A stretch of 64,000 nucleotides of DNA from JACDCA01 sp963810305 (GTDB taxonomy: Bacteria; Acidobacteriota; Vicinamibacteria; Vicinamibacterales; 2-12-FULL-66-21), in the NCBI GenBank assembly GCA_963810305.1, contig CAWEMY010000007.1:62001-126000 (forward strand), in the 5' to 3' direction. A model generated the notes under the pieces. The model did no database searches and was not told where the DNA came from. It saw only the letters and a program-made list of their open reading frames with translations. Below are positions 1 to 8,156 of this stretch, one piece after another. How positions within the stretch are numbered: the stretch's first letter is position 1; each line of letters starts with the position of its first letter. Position numbers and translations under genes: made by a program.

Positions 1-1
1 G

Positions 2-457
2 AACTCGAGCTTCACGGCGTTTGTCGAGGGTTGGGCGCTCTACTCGGAGTCACTCGGCGAGGAGATGGGATTCTACAAAGACCCGTACGCGAAATTCGGG
101 CAGCTCACGTACGAAATGTGGCGCGCGGTCCGTTTGGTGGTCGATACCGGGCTTCACTCGATGGGCTGGACGCGGCAGCAGGCGATCGACTTCTTCGCGG
201 CCAATGCCGCCAAGACCGAGCAGGACATCACCGTTGAAGTCGATCGCTACATCGTCTGGCCAGGCCAGGCGCTGGGATACAAGATGGGGCAGTTGAAGAT
301 CAGGGACCTTCGTGCGCAGGCCACGCGTCAGCTTGGAGCGCGCTTCGACATACGGAAGTTCCACGATCTTGTGCTCGGCGAGGGTGCACTGCCGCTCGAG
401 TCGCTGGAGAAACGCGTCCAGGCCTGGATCTCATCGTCACGGACAGCATCTCAGTGA
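2..457 (+). CDS. DUF885 family metallopeptidase-like protein, C-terminal part (5' truncated by window edge)
   Basis: Only the last 151 residues are present, open from base 2 in the frame that stops at 455-457. The visible part starts with N-S-S-F-T-A-F-V-E-G-W-A-L-Y-S-E-S-L, the hallmark E-G-W-A-L-Y block of DUF885 proteins. In gluzincin-type peptidases a glutamate after the HExxH helix is the third zinc ligand, and E in V-E-G-W is the likely equivalent; the HExxH itself would lie upstream of the window. The following helix-rich stretch (F-Y-K-D-P-Y-x-K-F-G, then M-W-R-A-x-R-L-V-V-D-T-G) is also typical of the family. The stop overlaps the GTG start of the next gene by 4 bases, so the two are probably co-translated. 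Family call strong; exact substrate unknown. Confidence 0.85.
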   Translation, partial: NSSFTAFVEGWALYSESLGEEMGFYKDPYAKFGQLTYEMWRAVRLVVDTGLHSMGWTRQQAIDFFAANAAKTEQDITVEVDRYIVWPGQALGYKMGQLKIRDLRAQATRQLGARFDIRKFHDLVLGEGALPLESLEKRVQAWISSSRTASQ

Positions 458-1026
458 AGCCGGGGCCATCCAGAAAGTATCTGATCGCCTCGCTCGCGCT
501 GTTCGTGCTCACGGGCACGATCCTGCTGGCGATGGGACGCGTACCAATCTGCAAGTGCGGTTACGTCAAGGCGTGGCACGGCATCGTCTACAGCTCCGAA
601 AATTCGCAGCATCTATCCGACTGGTACACCTTCTCGCACATCATTCATGGCTTCGCTTTCTACCTGCTGTTCTGGGCCATCGGTCGCCGCTTTGGATGGC
701 CGCTCGGTCTTCGCCTCGGGCTCGCGATCATTCTCGAGTCTGCCTGGGAGATCTTCGAAAACACTCCTCTCATCATCAATCGCTATCGCTCGGTGACGAT
801 CGCGCTCGATTACTACGGCGACAGCGTCCTCAACTCGCTGGCGGACATCGGCGCAATGGTCGCCGGCTTCCTGCTCGCGTCGCGGCTGCCCGTTGTCGTG
901 ACCGTGGCGCTGACGATCGCGATGGAGATGTTCGTCGCCTACTGGATCCGCGACAATCTGGCGCTGAATATCATCCAGTTGATCCATCCTTTCGAGTCGA
1001 TTCTGCGGTGGCAGAGGGGGGGCTAG
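454..1026 (+). CDS. DUF2585 (UPF0314) family membrane protein
   Basis: This 190-residue integral membrane protein starts at GTG 454, overlapping the upstream stop (GTGA). A first hydrophobic helix (about residues 10-28) precedes a conserved loop with C-K-C-G and N-S-Q-H-L-S-D-W-Y-T-F-S-H. Further membrane segments follow: around H-G-F-A-F-Y-L-L-F-W, then G-L-R-L-G-L-A-I-I-L-E-S-A-W-E, and a last one near the C-terminus. The S-x-W-E-x-x-E-N-T-P and Y-Y-G-D-S-V-L-N-S blocks match the DUF2585 signature. Function is unknown in the family. Coupling to a peptidase gene suggests an envelope role, which is only inference. Confidence 0.85.
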   Translation: MKPGPSRKYLIASLALFVLTGTILLAMGRVPICKCGYVKAWHGIVYSSENSQHLSDWYTFSHIIHGFAFYLLFWAIGRRFGWPLGLRLGLAIILESAWEIFENTPLIINRYRSVTIALDYYGDSVLNSLADIGAMVAGFLLASRLPVVVTVALTIAMEMFVAYWIRDNLALNIIQLIHPFESILRWQRGG

Positions 1027-1118
1027 AAGCAGGGTGCGAAGGGGTGCGAAGGGTGCGGAGGGGTGCGGAGGGGTGCGAAGGGGTGCGAATGAGGTGCGGC
1101 ATGGTGCTGAAGGGTGCG
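1027..1118. repeat. Short tandem repeat, unit about GGGTGCGA(A/G)
   Basis: About nine imperfect copies of an 8-10 base unit (gggtgcgaa / ggggtgcgg) fill the gap between the DUF2585 stop and the D-aminoacylase start; the last copies may run into the next reading frame. The same word family recurs at 18036-18118 inside pbpC and in two copies near 46854. No function is evident. A slipped-strand expansion between genes is the simplest reading. Confidence 0.85.
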
Positions 1119-2606
1119 GCGAAGCTGATGGCGATCGTGGTCGGTGGCGCTGACGTTCTTGACGGTGAGCGGTGCCCGCCAACAGACCTCCACGCTGATC
1201 ACGAATGCGTCGGTTCTCGACGGGACCGGCGCTCCCGCGACGCGCGTCAGCGTACGCATCTCCGACGATCGGATCTTCGAGGTCGGGGCGCTCGAGCCCT
1301 CGGCAGACGACACGGTCGTCGACGCGCGCGGTCTGACCCTCGCGCCGGGATTCATCGATACGCACAGTCACCACGATCGCGGCCTGGCGGACGCGCTTGC
1401 TCCGCTCAGCCAGGGGATCACCACGATCGTCGTCGGCCAGGACGGTGGTTCCTCCGTTGCCTCTCGAGGATCTGTTTGCCCGCTTCGAAGCGGATCCGCC
1501 TGGGGTCAACGTCGCGTCGTACGCGGGCCATGGGACGCTGCGTCGTCAGGTCATGGGCAGACGACTTCCGCCGGGCGGCGACGGACGCAGAGATCGACAA
1601 GATGGAAGGTCTTCTTCGTGAGGAGATGAAGGCCGGGGCGCTCGGTCTGTCCACTGGTCTCGAGTACGACCCGGGGATCTACTCTGATCCAAAAGAGGTG
1701 ATCGCGCTCGCGAAAGTCGCGTCGGCGGACGGCGGCAGATACATCAGCCACGTGCGCAGTGAAGACCGCGAGTTCTGGAAGGCGATCGATGAGGCCATCG
1801 AAATCGGACGCCAGGCGAAGATCCCGGTGCAGATCTCCCATCTCAAGCTCGCCATGCGCAGCCTGTTCGGGCAGACCGAGCGGTTGCTCAAGACGCTCGA
1901 CGATGCCCGTGCGCACGGCTTGCAGATTACGGCTGACATCTATCCGTACACCTACTGGCAGTCCGGCATGACGGTGCTGTTCCCGAAGCGCGACTTCGAC
2001 AACCGCAAAGAAGCGGAGTTTGCGCTGCGCGAAGTGACGTCACCCGAAGGGCTCGTTGTCACGCGGTTCCAGCGGAATCCCGCCTATGAGGGGAAGACAC
2101 TTGCGGAGATCGCGAAGCTTCGAGGTACCGATCCTCCGCAGACGATGATGGACATGATCAAGGAGTCGGAAGGGGATGTCGGAGTGGTCGCAGCCGGGAT
2201 GGACGAGGCGGATGTCGTTCGGCTGATGCAGTGGCCGTTCGCCAACTTCTGCAGCGACGGTACGTCCACGGGTGGCCATCCGCGTGGTTTCGGCGCATTC
2301 ACCAAGGTACTCGGCCGGTACGTTCGTGAGAGCCGCGCGTTGAAACTGGAGGAAGCGATCCGCAAGATGACATCGCTCTCCGCCGCCAATCTCGGGATCG
2401 CCAATCGCGGAATGATCAAGCCCGGGTATTCCGCCGACCTCGTGCTCTTCGATCCAGCGACAGTGATCGACCGATCGACGATCAAGGATTCACGCGCGCT
2501 GTCCGCCGGAATCCATACGGTGTGGGTCAACGGCGCGATCGCCTTCGAAAAGGGAGGGACCACCGCAAAACGGGCTGGCCGCGTGTTACGTCGTCAGCAG
2601 CCGTGA
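1101..2606 (+). CDS. N-acyl-D-amino-acid deacylase (D-aminoacylase), frameshifted
   Basis: This is an amidohydrolase that would release D-amino acids from N-acyl derivatives. The N-terminal part carries the metal motif G-F-I-D-T-H-S-H-H-D and V-V-G-Q-D-G-G-S. The middle part has L-E-D-L-F-A-R-F and G-H-G-T-L-R-R-Q-V-M-G. The rest has G-A-L-G-L-S-T-G-L-E-Y-D-P-G, I-S-H-L-K, F-C-S-D-G and a final amidohydrolase barrel with G-Y-S-A-D-L-V-L-F-D. These parts lie in three frames: +1 shifts are needed at about 1459 and 1559. A probable third at about 1141 would join ATG 1101 (M-V-L-K-G-A-A-K-L) to V-A-L-T-F-L-T-V-S-G-A, giving a proper signal peptide; otherwise the start is GTG 1144. Family call is secure. 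Whether the breaks are real is doubtful, because many genes here share the same kind of shift. Confidence 0.85.
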   Translation: MVLKGAAKLMAIVVGGADVLDGERCPPTDLHADHECVGSRRDRRSRDARQRTHLRRSDLRGRGARALGRRHGRRRARSDPRAGIHRYAQSPRSRPGGRACSAQPGDHHDRRRPGRWFLRCLSRICLPASKRIRLGSTSRRTRAMGRCVVRSWADDFRRAATDAEIDKMEGLLREEMKAGALGLSTGLEYDPGIYSDPKEVIALAKVASADGGRYISHVRSEDREFWKAIDEAIEIGRQAKIPVQISHLKLAMRSLFGQTERLLKTLDDARAHGLQITADIYPYTYWQSGMTVLFPKRDFDNRKEAEFALREVTSPEGLVVTRFQRNPAYEGKTLAEIAKLRGTDPPQTMMDMIKESEGDVGVVAAGMDEADVVRLMQWPFANFCSDGTSTGGHPRGFGAFTKVLGRYVRESRALKLEEAIRKMTSLSAANLGIANRGMIKPGYSADLVLFDPATVIDRSTIKDSRALSAGIHTVWVNGAIAFEKGGTTAKRAGRVLRRQQP

Positions 2607-4003
2607 ATGGGGTGAGGGATTTTTGCGAGGGGAGCGAGGCGGTTCAAGTCCCGCTCCAGTCGCTCCCTCTGCTTCCTCGCGGACGGTGACTCGAACAGGT
2701 TGCGCATCTCGAACGGGTCCTTCTTCAAGTTGTACAGCTCGTGCGCCTGGCCAGCCTCTCCGTATTGCACCAGCTTCCAGTCCTCGGTCCGCACACCGGT
2801 GAGTGAGGGGGTCGAATAAGGCGTCTCGCGATCGTACTGGTAGAAGAAGATCGATCGCTTTTTCCGGCGCTGCCCTTGCAACGCCGGCAGCAGGCTGACG
2901 CCCTGCATCCGTTCAGCGCCCTGCGCATCGATCAGATCCAGCAAAGTCGGCGCGAGGTCGACGTTCAGCGTGAGATCGTGGACATCGCCGCGACGGATCA
3001 ACGCGGGGTAACGCATCAGCAACGGGATCCGGATGCTTTCCTCGTACATCGCGCGCTTGTCGTAGAGCCCGTGCTCGTGGACCAGAAAGCCGTTGTCACT
3101 CGAAAAGATGACGAGCGTGCGATCGAGCTGGCCGGCGGTTTCGAGCGCTCTGAGCATACGACCGACGTTGTCATCCGCTGCGGTGACGAGCCGCGCGAAC
3201 CGCAGCGCGAGCTCGTCGGCTGGAATTCGCGAATACGGCGTGTGCCCGGTATCGTCGAACTTCTGAATCCACGCCGGCTGGTCGGGCATCGGCCGGTCGA
3301 AGCTGGCGCGCCTGGGCATTTGCACGCCGTCATACAGATTCGCGGTGCGCGGCGGCGGCTCAAACGGTGAATGGCAGCTCTTGAAGCCGACGATAGCGAG
3401 AAACGGCTTCTGGCCGGCGGCGTTCATCCATTCGGCGGCCATCTCCGACGTCACATCGTCGGTGAATCCTTCACGCTTGATGACCTCTCCGTTGACGTTC
3501 AACGTCGGGTTGAAATATGTGCCTTGTCCCTGGAAGCAGGCCCAGTGATCGAAGCCGGGCTTCGGATCCATGTCCACCCCCATGTGCCATTTGCCGAACA
3601 TCGCTGTGCGATACCCCGCGCGCTGGAAAAGCTGCGGGAATGTCGTCAGGTGACCAAAATCGAGCGGCGTCCGATTGTTCAGGACGCCGTGGACGTGGGC
3701 GTAGAGGCCGGTGAGGAAGCTCGCACGACTGGGAGAACAGAGCGAGAGACAGACGAAGGCATTGGTGAACCGGGCGCCCTCTCGCGCGAGCCTGTCCAGG
3801 GCGGGCGTCTTGATGATGGGGTGCCCGGCGCACCCCATGTAATCCCACCGCATGTCATCCATGAGAACGAAAAGCACGTTGGGCTGGATCCGCGCGCGCT
3901 GCTGCCGTGCCCACAGCGTGCGCCCGGCGGCCGGGATCGCGAAGGCTGCGGTGACCGTGCCGGCAGTGCGGCGTCCGAATTCGCGGCGCGTGATTCTTTT
4001 CAT
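2594..4003 (-). CDS. Secreted sulfatase (arylsulfatase / iduronate-sulfatase type)
   Basis: The protein has 469 residues and hydrolyses sulfate esters. The start at 4003 (M-K-R-I-T-R-R-E-F-G-R-R) is preferred because its ATG overlaps the upstream uraD stop (ATGA) and opens a twin-arginine signal, R-R-E-F-G-R-R-T-A-G-T-V, so export is probably by Tat. The mature part begins P-N-V-L-F-V-L-M-D-D-M-R with the metal-binding aspartates. The catalytic motif C-S-P-S-R-A-S, whose Cys becomes formylglycine, is intact, followed by L-T-G. S-S-D-N-G-F and K-W-H-M-G supply further active-site residues. It is the last gene of the leftward purine arm (alc, uraD, sulfatase); a functional link to urate breakdown is not obvious. 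The 3' end runs 13 bases into the convergent deacylase end. Confidence 0.9.
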   Translation of the reverse strand: MKRITRREFGRRTAGTVTAAFAIPAAGRTLWARQQRARIQPNVLFVLMDDMRWDYMGCAGHPIIKTPALDRLAREGARFTNAFVCLSLCSPSRASFLTGLYAHVHGVLNNRTPLDFGHLTTFPQLFQRAGYRTAMFGKWHMGVDMDPKPGFDHWACFQGQGTYFNPTLNVNGEVIKREGFTDDVTSEMAAEWMNAAGQKPFLAIVGFKSCHSPFEPPPRTANLYDGVQMPRRASFDRPMPDQPAWIQKFDDTGHTPYSRIPADELALRFARLVTAADDNVGRMLRALETAGQLDRTLVIFSSDNGFLVHEHGLYDKRAMYEESIRIPLLMRYPALIRRGDVHDLTLNVDLAPTLLDLIDAQGAERMQGVSLLPALQGQRRKKRSIFFYQYDRETPYSTPSLTGVRTEDWKLVQYGEAGQAHELYNLKKDPFEMRNLFESPSARKQRERLERDLNRLAPLAKIPHPIHGC

Positions 4004-4500
4004 GTGACCGAGAGGCGCAGCGCGCAAATCTTCGCGTGCTCCTCGGCGGCGATCCTGATCTCGGTCTCAGGATCGTTGTTCAGACGTTTGCGGAGAAGTT
4101 CGAGCATTTCTTCGGCACTCTTGCCGGTCGCGCAAACAATGAAGATGTAGCCAAACCTGGCCTCGTACTCACGATTGCCCTCGAGGAGCGCGCCGAGGAC
4201 GGCCTCCGACGCTTCGCTCACGCCAGCCTGTTCACGCTCCGAGAGGGTTCGGGTGGCGGCGAATTTACGTCGAAGCGCCTCGCGATCGCCAATTCGCGGA
4301 TGGTGGTTGAACGCTTCGATCCAGTCGTTGGGCGAAAGCGCGAACCATTCATCGCGGGCGGCGCCGAGTGCCGCCTCTCGCGTGCCGAATGGACGGCGGG
4401 CCATCATCCGATCGATCCAGCGGGCGGCGCCGCAGCACGTCTGCAACAGCTCGCGTGCTTCAGGTTCGGGCGCCGAGTCAATCCGTTGCCAGCGTTCCAT
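4000..4500 (-). CDS. uraD: 2-oxo-4-hydroxy-4-carboxy-5-ureidoimidazoline (OHCU) decarboxylase
   Basis: The 166-residue helical enzyme carries out the third step of urate breakdown, turning OHCU into S-allantoin. The family motif F-N-H-H-P-R-I-G-D is present with its catalytic His, as are the later E-Y-E-x-R-F-G-Y-I-F-I-V-C-A-x-G-K-S block and the L-x-x-R-L-x-N tail, all diagnostic of UraD. Length fits the family (about 160-170). It overlaps allantoicase by 23 bases upstream and the sulfatase start by 4 bases downstream, so the leftward unit is alc-uraD-sulfatase. Cytoplasmic, no signal. Confidence 0.95.
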   Translation of the reverse strand: MERWQRIDSAPEPEARELLQTCCGAARWIDRMMARRPFGTREAALGAARDEWFALSPNDWIEAFNHHPRIGDREALRRKFAATRTLSEREQAGVSEASEAVLGALLEGNREYEARFGYIFIVCATGKSAEEMLELLRKRLNNDPETEIRIAAEEHAKICALRLSVT

Positions 4501-5494
4501 GCACGCGAAAGCGGCTGACGCCGCCGTCCGGGAAGATGTTCAACCGCACGTGCGTCACGAGTCCTGGATCCCGTAGCTCCTTCGAATAGAAATGCCGATG
4601 ATGCGCCTTGAGTTTCGTCTGAGGCAGGATCTCCTTCCAGTCTGCGGAACCGAGCTCCGCGAGCGTGCCGAGCGGCGCACAGCAGCCTTCGAGAGAGGCG
4701 CTGTCAGGATAGTTCCCTTTGAAATGATTCGTGTCGATTTCAATCTTGCGAATGCGTCCCGACTCACCGAGCCGCAGGATCAGCCAGTCGTATCCGGGCC
4801 CGCGCCGCCGCTTCGTCTCCCAGCCGTCACCCATGTTGGCGGCGCGCCCAGGCATGATCACGTTGTCTTTGGCCCCGTAATGCATGTCGCTGGCAGCGAT
4901 CACGAGTCCGCCGTGCTCGATCGCCGCAAGGTCCACGACGCGTCCTCGCGGCGCGACCCGCTTCCAGTCGACGACGACGTCGCCGTAGACGCGAAGCCGC
5001 GCGACGCCGCCATCGGGGAAGATGTTCAGCCTGAGGTGCGTCCACGGGCGATCGTCATCGATGGCGAAGAAGTTATCGGAATCGCCTCGGAGCCCGGACT
5101 TCGGCAGAATCGTGACCCACGGCAGCCCCTCCCGGGCCGAAAGTGCCGCCGAAACCGGCTTCGTGGTGTCGAGCGCCTCGATCGAGCACTGTGTCGGGAA
5201 GTTGCCGGTGAAGAAAGCGGTGTTGACGTTGAATCCTCGGATCCGTCCCCGCATCCCGAGCGTCACCACGCACCAGTCGTGCCCGGGCGTCCGCTTGCGC
5301 CGGGACTCCCAGCCGTCCATCCATTTGCCGCGGGTCGTGTACTTGCCGGGGATGAACACCGGCGCCGCGGGTTTGACGAGGTTTGATTTCGGCGCGAAGA
5401 AATCATCGCTCGCCGCGATCGCGCGCCCCCCGACCCGGGCCGACGCCAGATCGGCAAGGGCGGTGAATGTCGGAATGCTATGATCGGCGGCCAC
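4478..5494 (-). CDS. alc: Allantoicase
   Basis: The 338-residue protein hydrolyses allantoate to ureidoglycolate plus urea. It consists of two homologous beta-sandwich repeats, each with the allantoicase signature: D-G-W-E-S-R-R-K-R-x-P-G-H-D-W in the first half and D-G-W-E-T-K-R-R-R-G-P-G-Y-D-W in the second. Each repeat is followed by G-R-I-R-x-x-x-x-x-T and H-x-R-L-N-I-F-P-D-G-G-V-x-R. The start is GTG 5494 with an AAAGGA-like ribosome site just upstream; no better in-frame start exists. Only 26 bases separate it from the divergent uricase start, so both promoters must be tightly packed or overlap coding sequence. It overlaps uraD downstream. Confidence 0.95.
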   Translation of the reverse strand: MAADHSIPTFTALADLASARVGGRAIAASDDFFAPKSNLVKPAAPVFIPGKYTTRGKWMDGWESRRKRTPGHDWCVVTLGMRGRIRGFNVNTAFFTGNFPTQCSIEALDTTKPVSAALSAREGLPWVTILPKSGLRGDSDNFFAIDDDRPWTHLRLNIFPDGGVARLRVYGDVVVDWKRVAPRGRVVDLAAIEHGGLVIAASDMHYGAKDNVIMPGRAANMGDGWETKRRRGPGYDWLILRLGESGRIRKIEIDTNHFKGNYPDSASLEGCCAPLGTLAELGSADWKEILPQTKLKAHHRHFYSKELRDPGLVTHVRLNIFPDGGVSRFRVHGTLATD

Positions 5495-5520
5495 TCACGC
5501 GGTCCTTTCTGGAGTCATCG

Positions 5521-6354
5521 ATGCTCGCTGATACGGCTTACGGGAAATCCGGCATCCGCCTCGTGCAGGTGACGCGCGCCGGCGATCGTCACGTGCTGCG
5601 GGACCTGACCGTGGCGGTCCGCTTCGAAGGAGAGTACGACGAATCGTACGTCGCCGGCGACAACAGTGCTGTCCTGCCGACCGACACGATGAAGAACACG
5701 GTTTACGCCCATGCCGCACGCGGGCCTCTCGAGGAACCCGAGAGCTTCGGTCTGAGCCTGGCCGAACATTTTCTCGATCGCAATCCCAGGCTGCAGCGGG
5801 TGACGATCGACCTCGCCGAACACCTCTGGGGACGCATTGCAGCGGACGGCCGCGAACAGGGGCATGCCTTCGTTCGTGAACGTTCGGACGATCGCACCGC
5901 CCAGGTCAGAGTCGATCGACGTGAAGCGCAGGTACGCGCCGGCATCGCTGGTCTCGTCATCCTCAAGTCCGCGCAGTCTGCATTCTCCAACTATCTTCGC
6001 GACGAATTTACGACGCTGCCGGAAACACGCGACCGGATTCTGGCGACCTCCATGACTGCGACGTGGCGATACGACGCCGGCGCGGCGTACGGCCCCGCCT
6101 GGCAGGCGGTTCGACGGACGCTGCTTCAAGCCTTCGCCGCGCACGACAGCGAGTCGGTCCAGCACACGCTGCACGCGATGGGTCGCGCGGTCCTCGACGA
6201 GGTTCCCGACGTCGCCGACATCCACATCGTCATGCCGAATCGTCATCACCTGCCGGTCGATCTCACCCGATTCGGCCTCGAAAACAAGAACGAAGTCTTC
6301 GTCGCCACCGAGGCGCCGTTCGGCTTGATTCAAGCGACCGTCCGACGCGCATGA
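5521..6354 (+). CDS. uaz: Urate oxidase (cofactor-independent uricase)
   Basis: The 277-residue enzyme oxidises urate to 5-hydroxyisourate with oxygen and no metal. The start ATG 5521 (M-L-A-D-T-A-Y-G-K-S-G-I-R) has GGAG eight bases upstream and gives the normal uricase N-terminus; longer in-frame starts add unrelated residues. The Y-G-K-S-G-I lysine near residue 9, P-T-D-T-M-K-N-T (Thr about 54) and P-N-R-H-H-L-P-V-D-L (His near the end) correspond to the Lys-Thr-His residues of known uricases. S-A-F-S-N-Y and N-K-N-E-V-F are further conserved blocks. First gene of the rightward purine arm. Confidence 0.95.
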   Translation: MLADTAYGKSGIRLVQVTRAGDRHVLRDLTVAVRFEGEYDESYVAGDNSAVLPTDTMKNTVYAHAARGPLEEPESFGLSLAEHFLDRNPRLQRVTIDLAEHLWGRIAADGREQGHAFVRERSDDRTAQVRVDRREAQVRAGIAGLVILKSAQSAFSNYLRDEFTTLPETRDRILATSMTATWRYDAGAAYGPAWQAVRRTLLQAFAAHDSESVQHTLHAMGRAVLDEVPDVADIHIVMPNRHHLPVDLTRFGLENKNEVFVATEAPFGLIQATVRRA

Positions 6355-6364
6355 AGCATACACA

Positions 6365-7710
6365 ATGAGTTCTCTCGTCGTTCGAAGCGAGCGGGTCGTC
6401 TGTCCCGATGGCGTGCGCGCTGCTGCGATTCACGTCCACGACGGCCAGATCGTCAATATCGCGCCGCACGCCGAGCAGGCAACCGGCGTGCGCGAGCTGG
6501 ACGCCGGGGATCTGATCGTCCTGCCGGGTGTGGTCGACACTCACGTCCATATGAACGACCCGGGGCGCGCCCACTGGGAGGGAGCCGACCACGCCACGCG
6601 CGCCGCTGCCGCGGGCGGCGTCACGACGCTGATCGACATGCCGCTCAACAGCGTCCCGGCGACGACCACCGTGCGCGGCCTTCAGGAGAAGCAGCGTGCG
6701 CTCAGAGATCGGTGCCACGTCGACGTCGGTCTCTGGGGCGGCGTTGTGCCGGGCAACACACGACGCACTCGAGTCGCTCGCGAGCGGAGGCGTCCTCGGG
6801 TTCAAGTGCTTTCTGTGTCCGTCGGGTGTCGACGAATTCGAGCACGTCACCGTCGCCGATCTGCGTGACGCGGTGCCAACCATCGCGCGGCTCGGAGTTC
6901 CCCTGCTCGCGCATGCCGAGTTACCGGAGCACCTCGTCGACCCCGACGATGGAGACCCGCGGGCCTATTCAACGTGGCTGCGCACCCGTCCACCAGAGGC
7001 GGAGCACGCAGCGATAAGTGTCCTGATCGAACTCGCAGCAGAGCATCAGGCGAGGATCCACGTCGTGCATCTCGCCTCGGCCGGCGCTGTGCCGTTGCTG
7101 CGGGCTGCGCGAGCGGGTGGGGTAGCGGTTACGGTCGAAACCTGTCCGCACTATCTGGTGTTCGCGGCGGAGGAGATCGCCGACGGTGCGCACAGCATTC
7201 AAGTGTGCCCCCCCGATCCGCGATGGCGGCAATCGCGAACGATTGTGGCAGGCTTTGATCGATGGAGACATCGACCTCATTGCAACCGATCATTCTCCCG
7301 CACCGCCGGCGCTGAAGAGCGTCGACGACGGGCATTTTCTTCGTGCCTGGGGCGGCATCGCGTCGCTGCAACTCGGTCTGGCGGCTGTGTGGACGTCCGC
7401 TCGCAGCCGCGGCATCGGTATCGAGCAGATTGCGCGCTGGATGTGTCACGCGCCGGCCCAGCTCGCGGGGCTGGACGGTACGAAGGGCCGGATTGCCGTC
7501 GGCTGCGACGCGGATCTGATTCTCTGGGATCCTGACGCGCGATCTGTCGTCACTCCCTCTGAACTTCATCATCGTCATCCGGTTACCCCGTACGCGGGGA
7601 TCGAGTTGTCGGGAGTCGTTCGAACGACGCTGCTGAGGGGAGAGATTGTTTACCGCGACGGGCAGGTGATGCCGGGTGTTTACGGAAGGATGATAGGGAC
7701 GCGGTCATGA
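6365..7710 (+). CDS. allB: Allantoinase, frameshifted in two places
   Basis: This amidohydrolase opens allantoin to allantoate. The first segment has L-P-G-V-V-D-T-H-V-H-M-N-D-P-G with the H-x-H metal pair, plus G-G-V-T-T-L-I-D-M-P-L-N-S. The second has G-F-K-C-F-L (carboxylated lysine region) and E-T-C-P-H-Y-L. The third has F-K-C-A-P-P-I-R, L-I-A-T-D-H-S-P-A-P and the C-terminal D-A-D-L-I-L-W-D-P. A +1 shift at about 6758 and another at about 7197 are needed to join the three frames; corrected length is about 447, normal for AllB. It begins 10 bases after uricase and its stop overlaps the uraH start (ATGA), so the pathway genes are coupled. The two shifts match the window-wide +1 pattern, so the gene is probably intact in the organism. 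Confidence 0.9.
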
Positions 7711-8051
7711 GCGCCATCACCACACATGTGCTCGACACGTCGCGCGGACGTCCGGCGGCCGGGGTGCCGGTGGAACTCGAGGCGCGCGACGGTGCCGGCG
7801 CCTGGCGTCCAATCGGCCGCGGCGCCACCGACGCAGACGGTCGCCTGAGGACGCTGATGTCCGATGGCGAGCCGCTGGTTGCCGGTGTGTATCGCCTGGT
7901 ATTCGACGTCGAGCCGTACTTCGCGGCTGATGCCGTCCGTGTTTTCTTTCCGCGTGTGATTGTCGAATTCACCGCCAGCGAAGGGGAGTCGCATTACCAC
8001 GTTCCGCTGCTCGTTAGTCCTTTCGGGTACTCCACTTATCGCGGCACCTAG
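7707..8051 (+). CDS. uraH: 5-Hydroxyisourate hydrolase (transthyretin-like protein)
   Basis: The 114-residue protein carries out the second step of urate breakdown, 5-hydroxyisourate to OHCU. The N-terminal T-T-H-V-L-D-T-S with its catalytic His, the internal G-R-L, the H-Y-H-V-P-L-L-V-S-P-F-G-Y block and the C-terminal S-T-Y-R-G-T are the standard HIUase motifs that separate it from true transthyretin. No signal peptide, so cytoplasmic. The ATG overlaps the allantoinase stop. Seven bases after its stop lies the 99-bp inverted-repeat element that separates it from the next gene. Confidence 0.95.
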   Translation: MSAITTHVLDTSRGRPAAGVPVELEARDGAGAWRPIGRGATDADGRLRTLMSDGEPLVAGVYRLVFDVEPYFAADAVRVFFPRVIVEFTASEGESHYHVPLLVSPFGYSTYRGT

Positions 8052-8057
8052 GGGGGA

Positions 8058-8156
8058 GGGGTCAGATCTTGTTTCTTGCGATTATGTCCACTATTCAGGA
8101 CTTGGATTCAGTGTCCTCTCGAGAGTGCAAATGCGCAAGAAACAAGATCTGACCCC
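8058..8156. repeat. 99-bp element with perfect 23-bp terminal inverted repeats (copy 1)
   Basis: The left arm (8058-8080) begins GGGGTCAGATCTTGTTTC and the right arm (8134-8156) is its exact reverse complement, with 53 bases between them. A second 99-bp element with the same terminal 22 bases is at 26259-26357. The interiors differ but share TGTCCA near the left and GTGTCC further in. Terminal GGGGTCAG also begins the shorter palindromes near the RAYT gene at 49886. The right arm contains the likely ATG (8131) and first codons of the following gene. It resembles a non-autonomous REP/MITE-type element. Confidence 0.9.

Noticed and set aside
312..1560. 5' half of the long frame ending at 2606
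   Set aside because: Overlaps the DUF885 end and DUF2585 gene in another frame; only the part after about 1560 is D-aminoacylase sequence.
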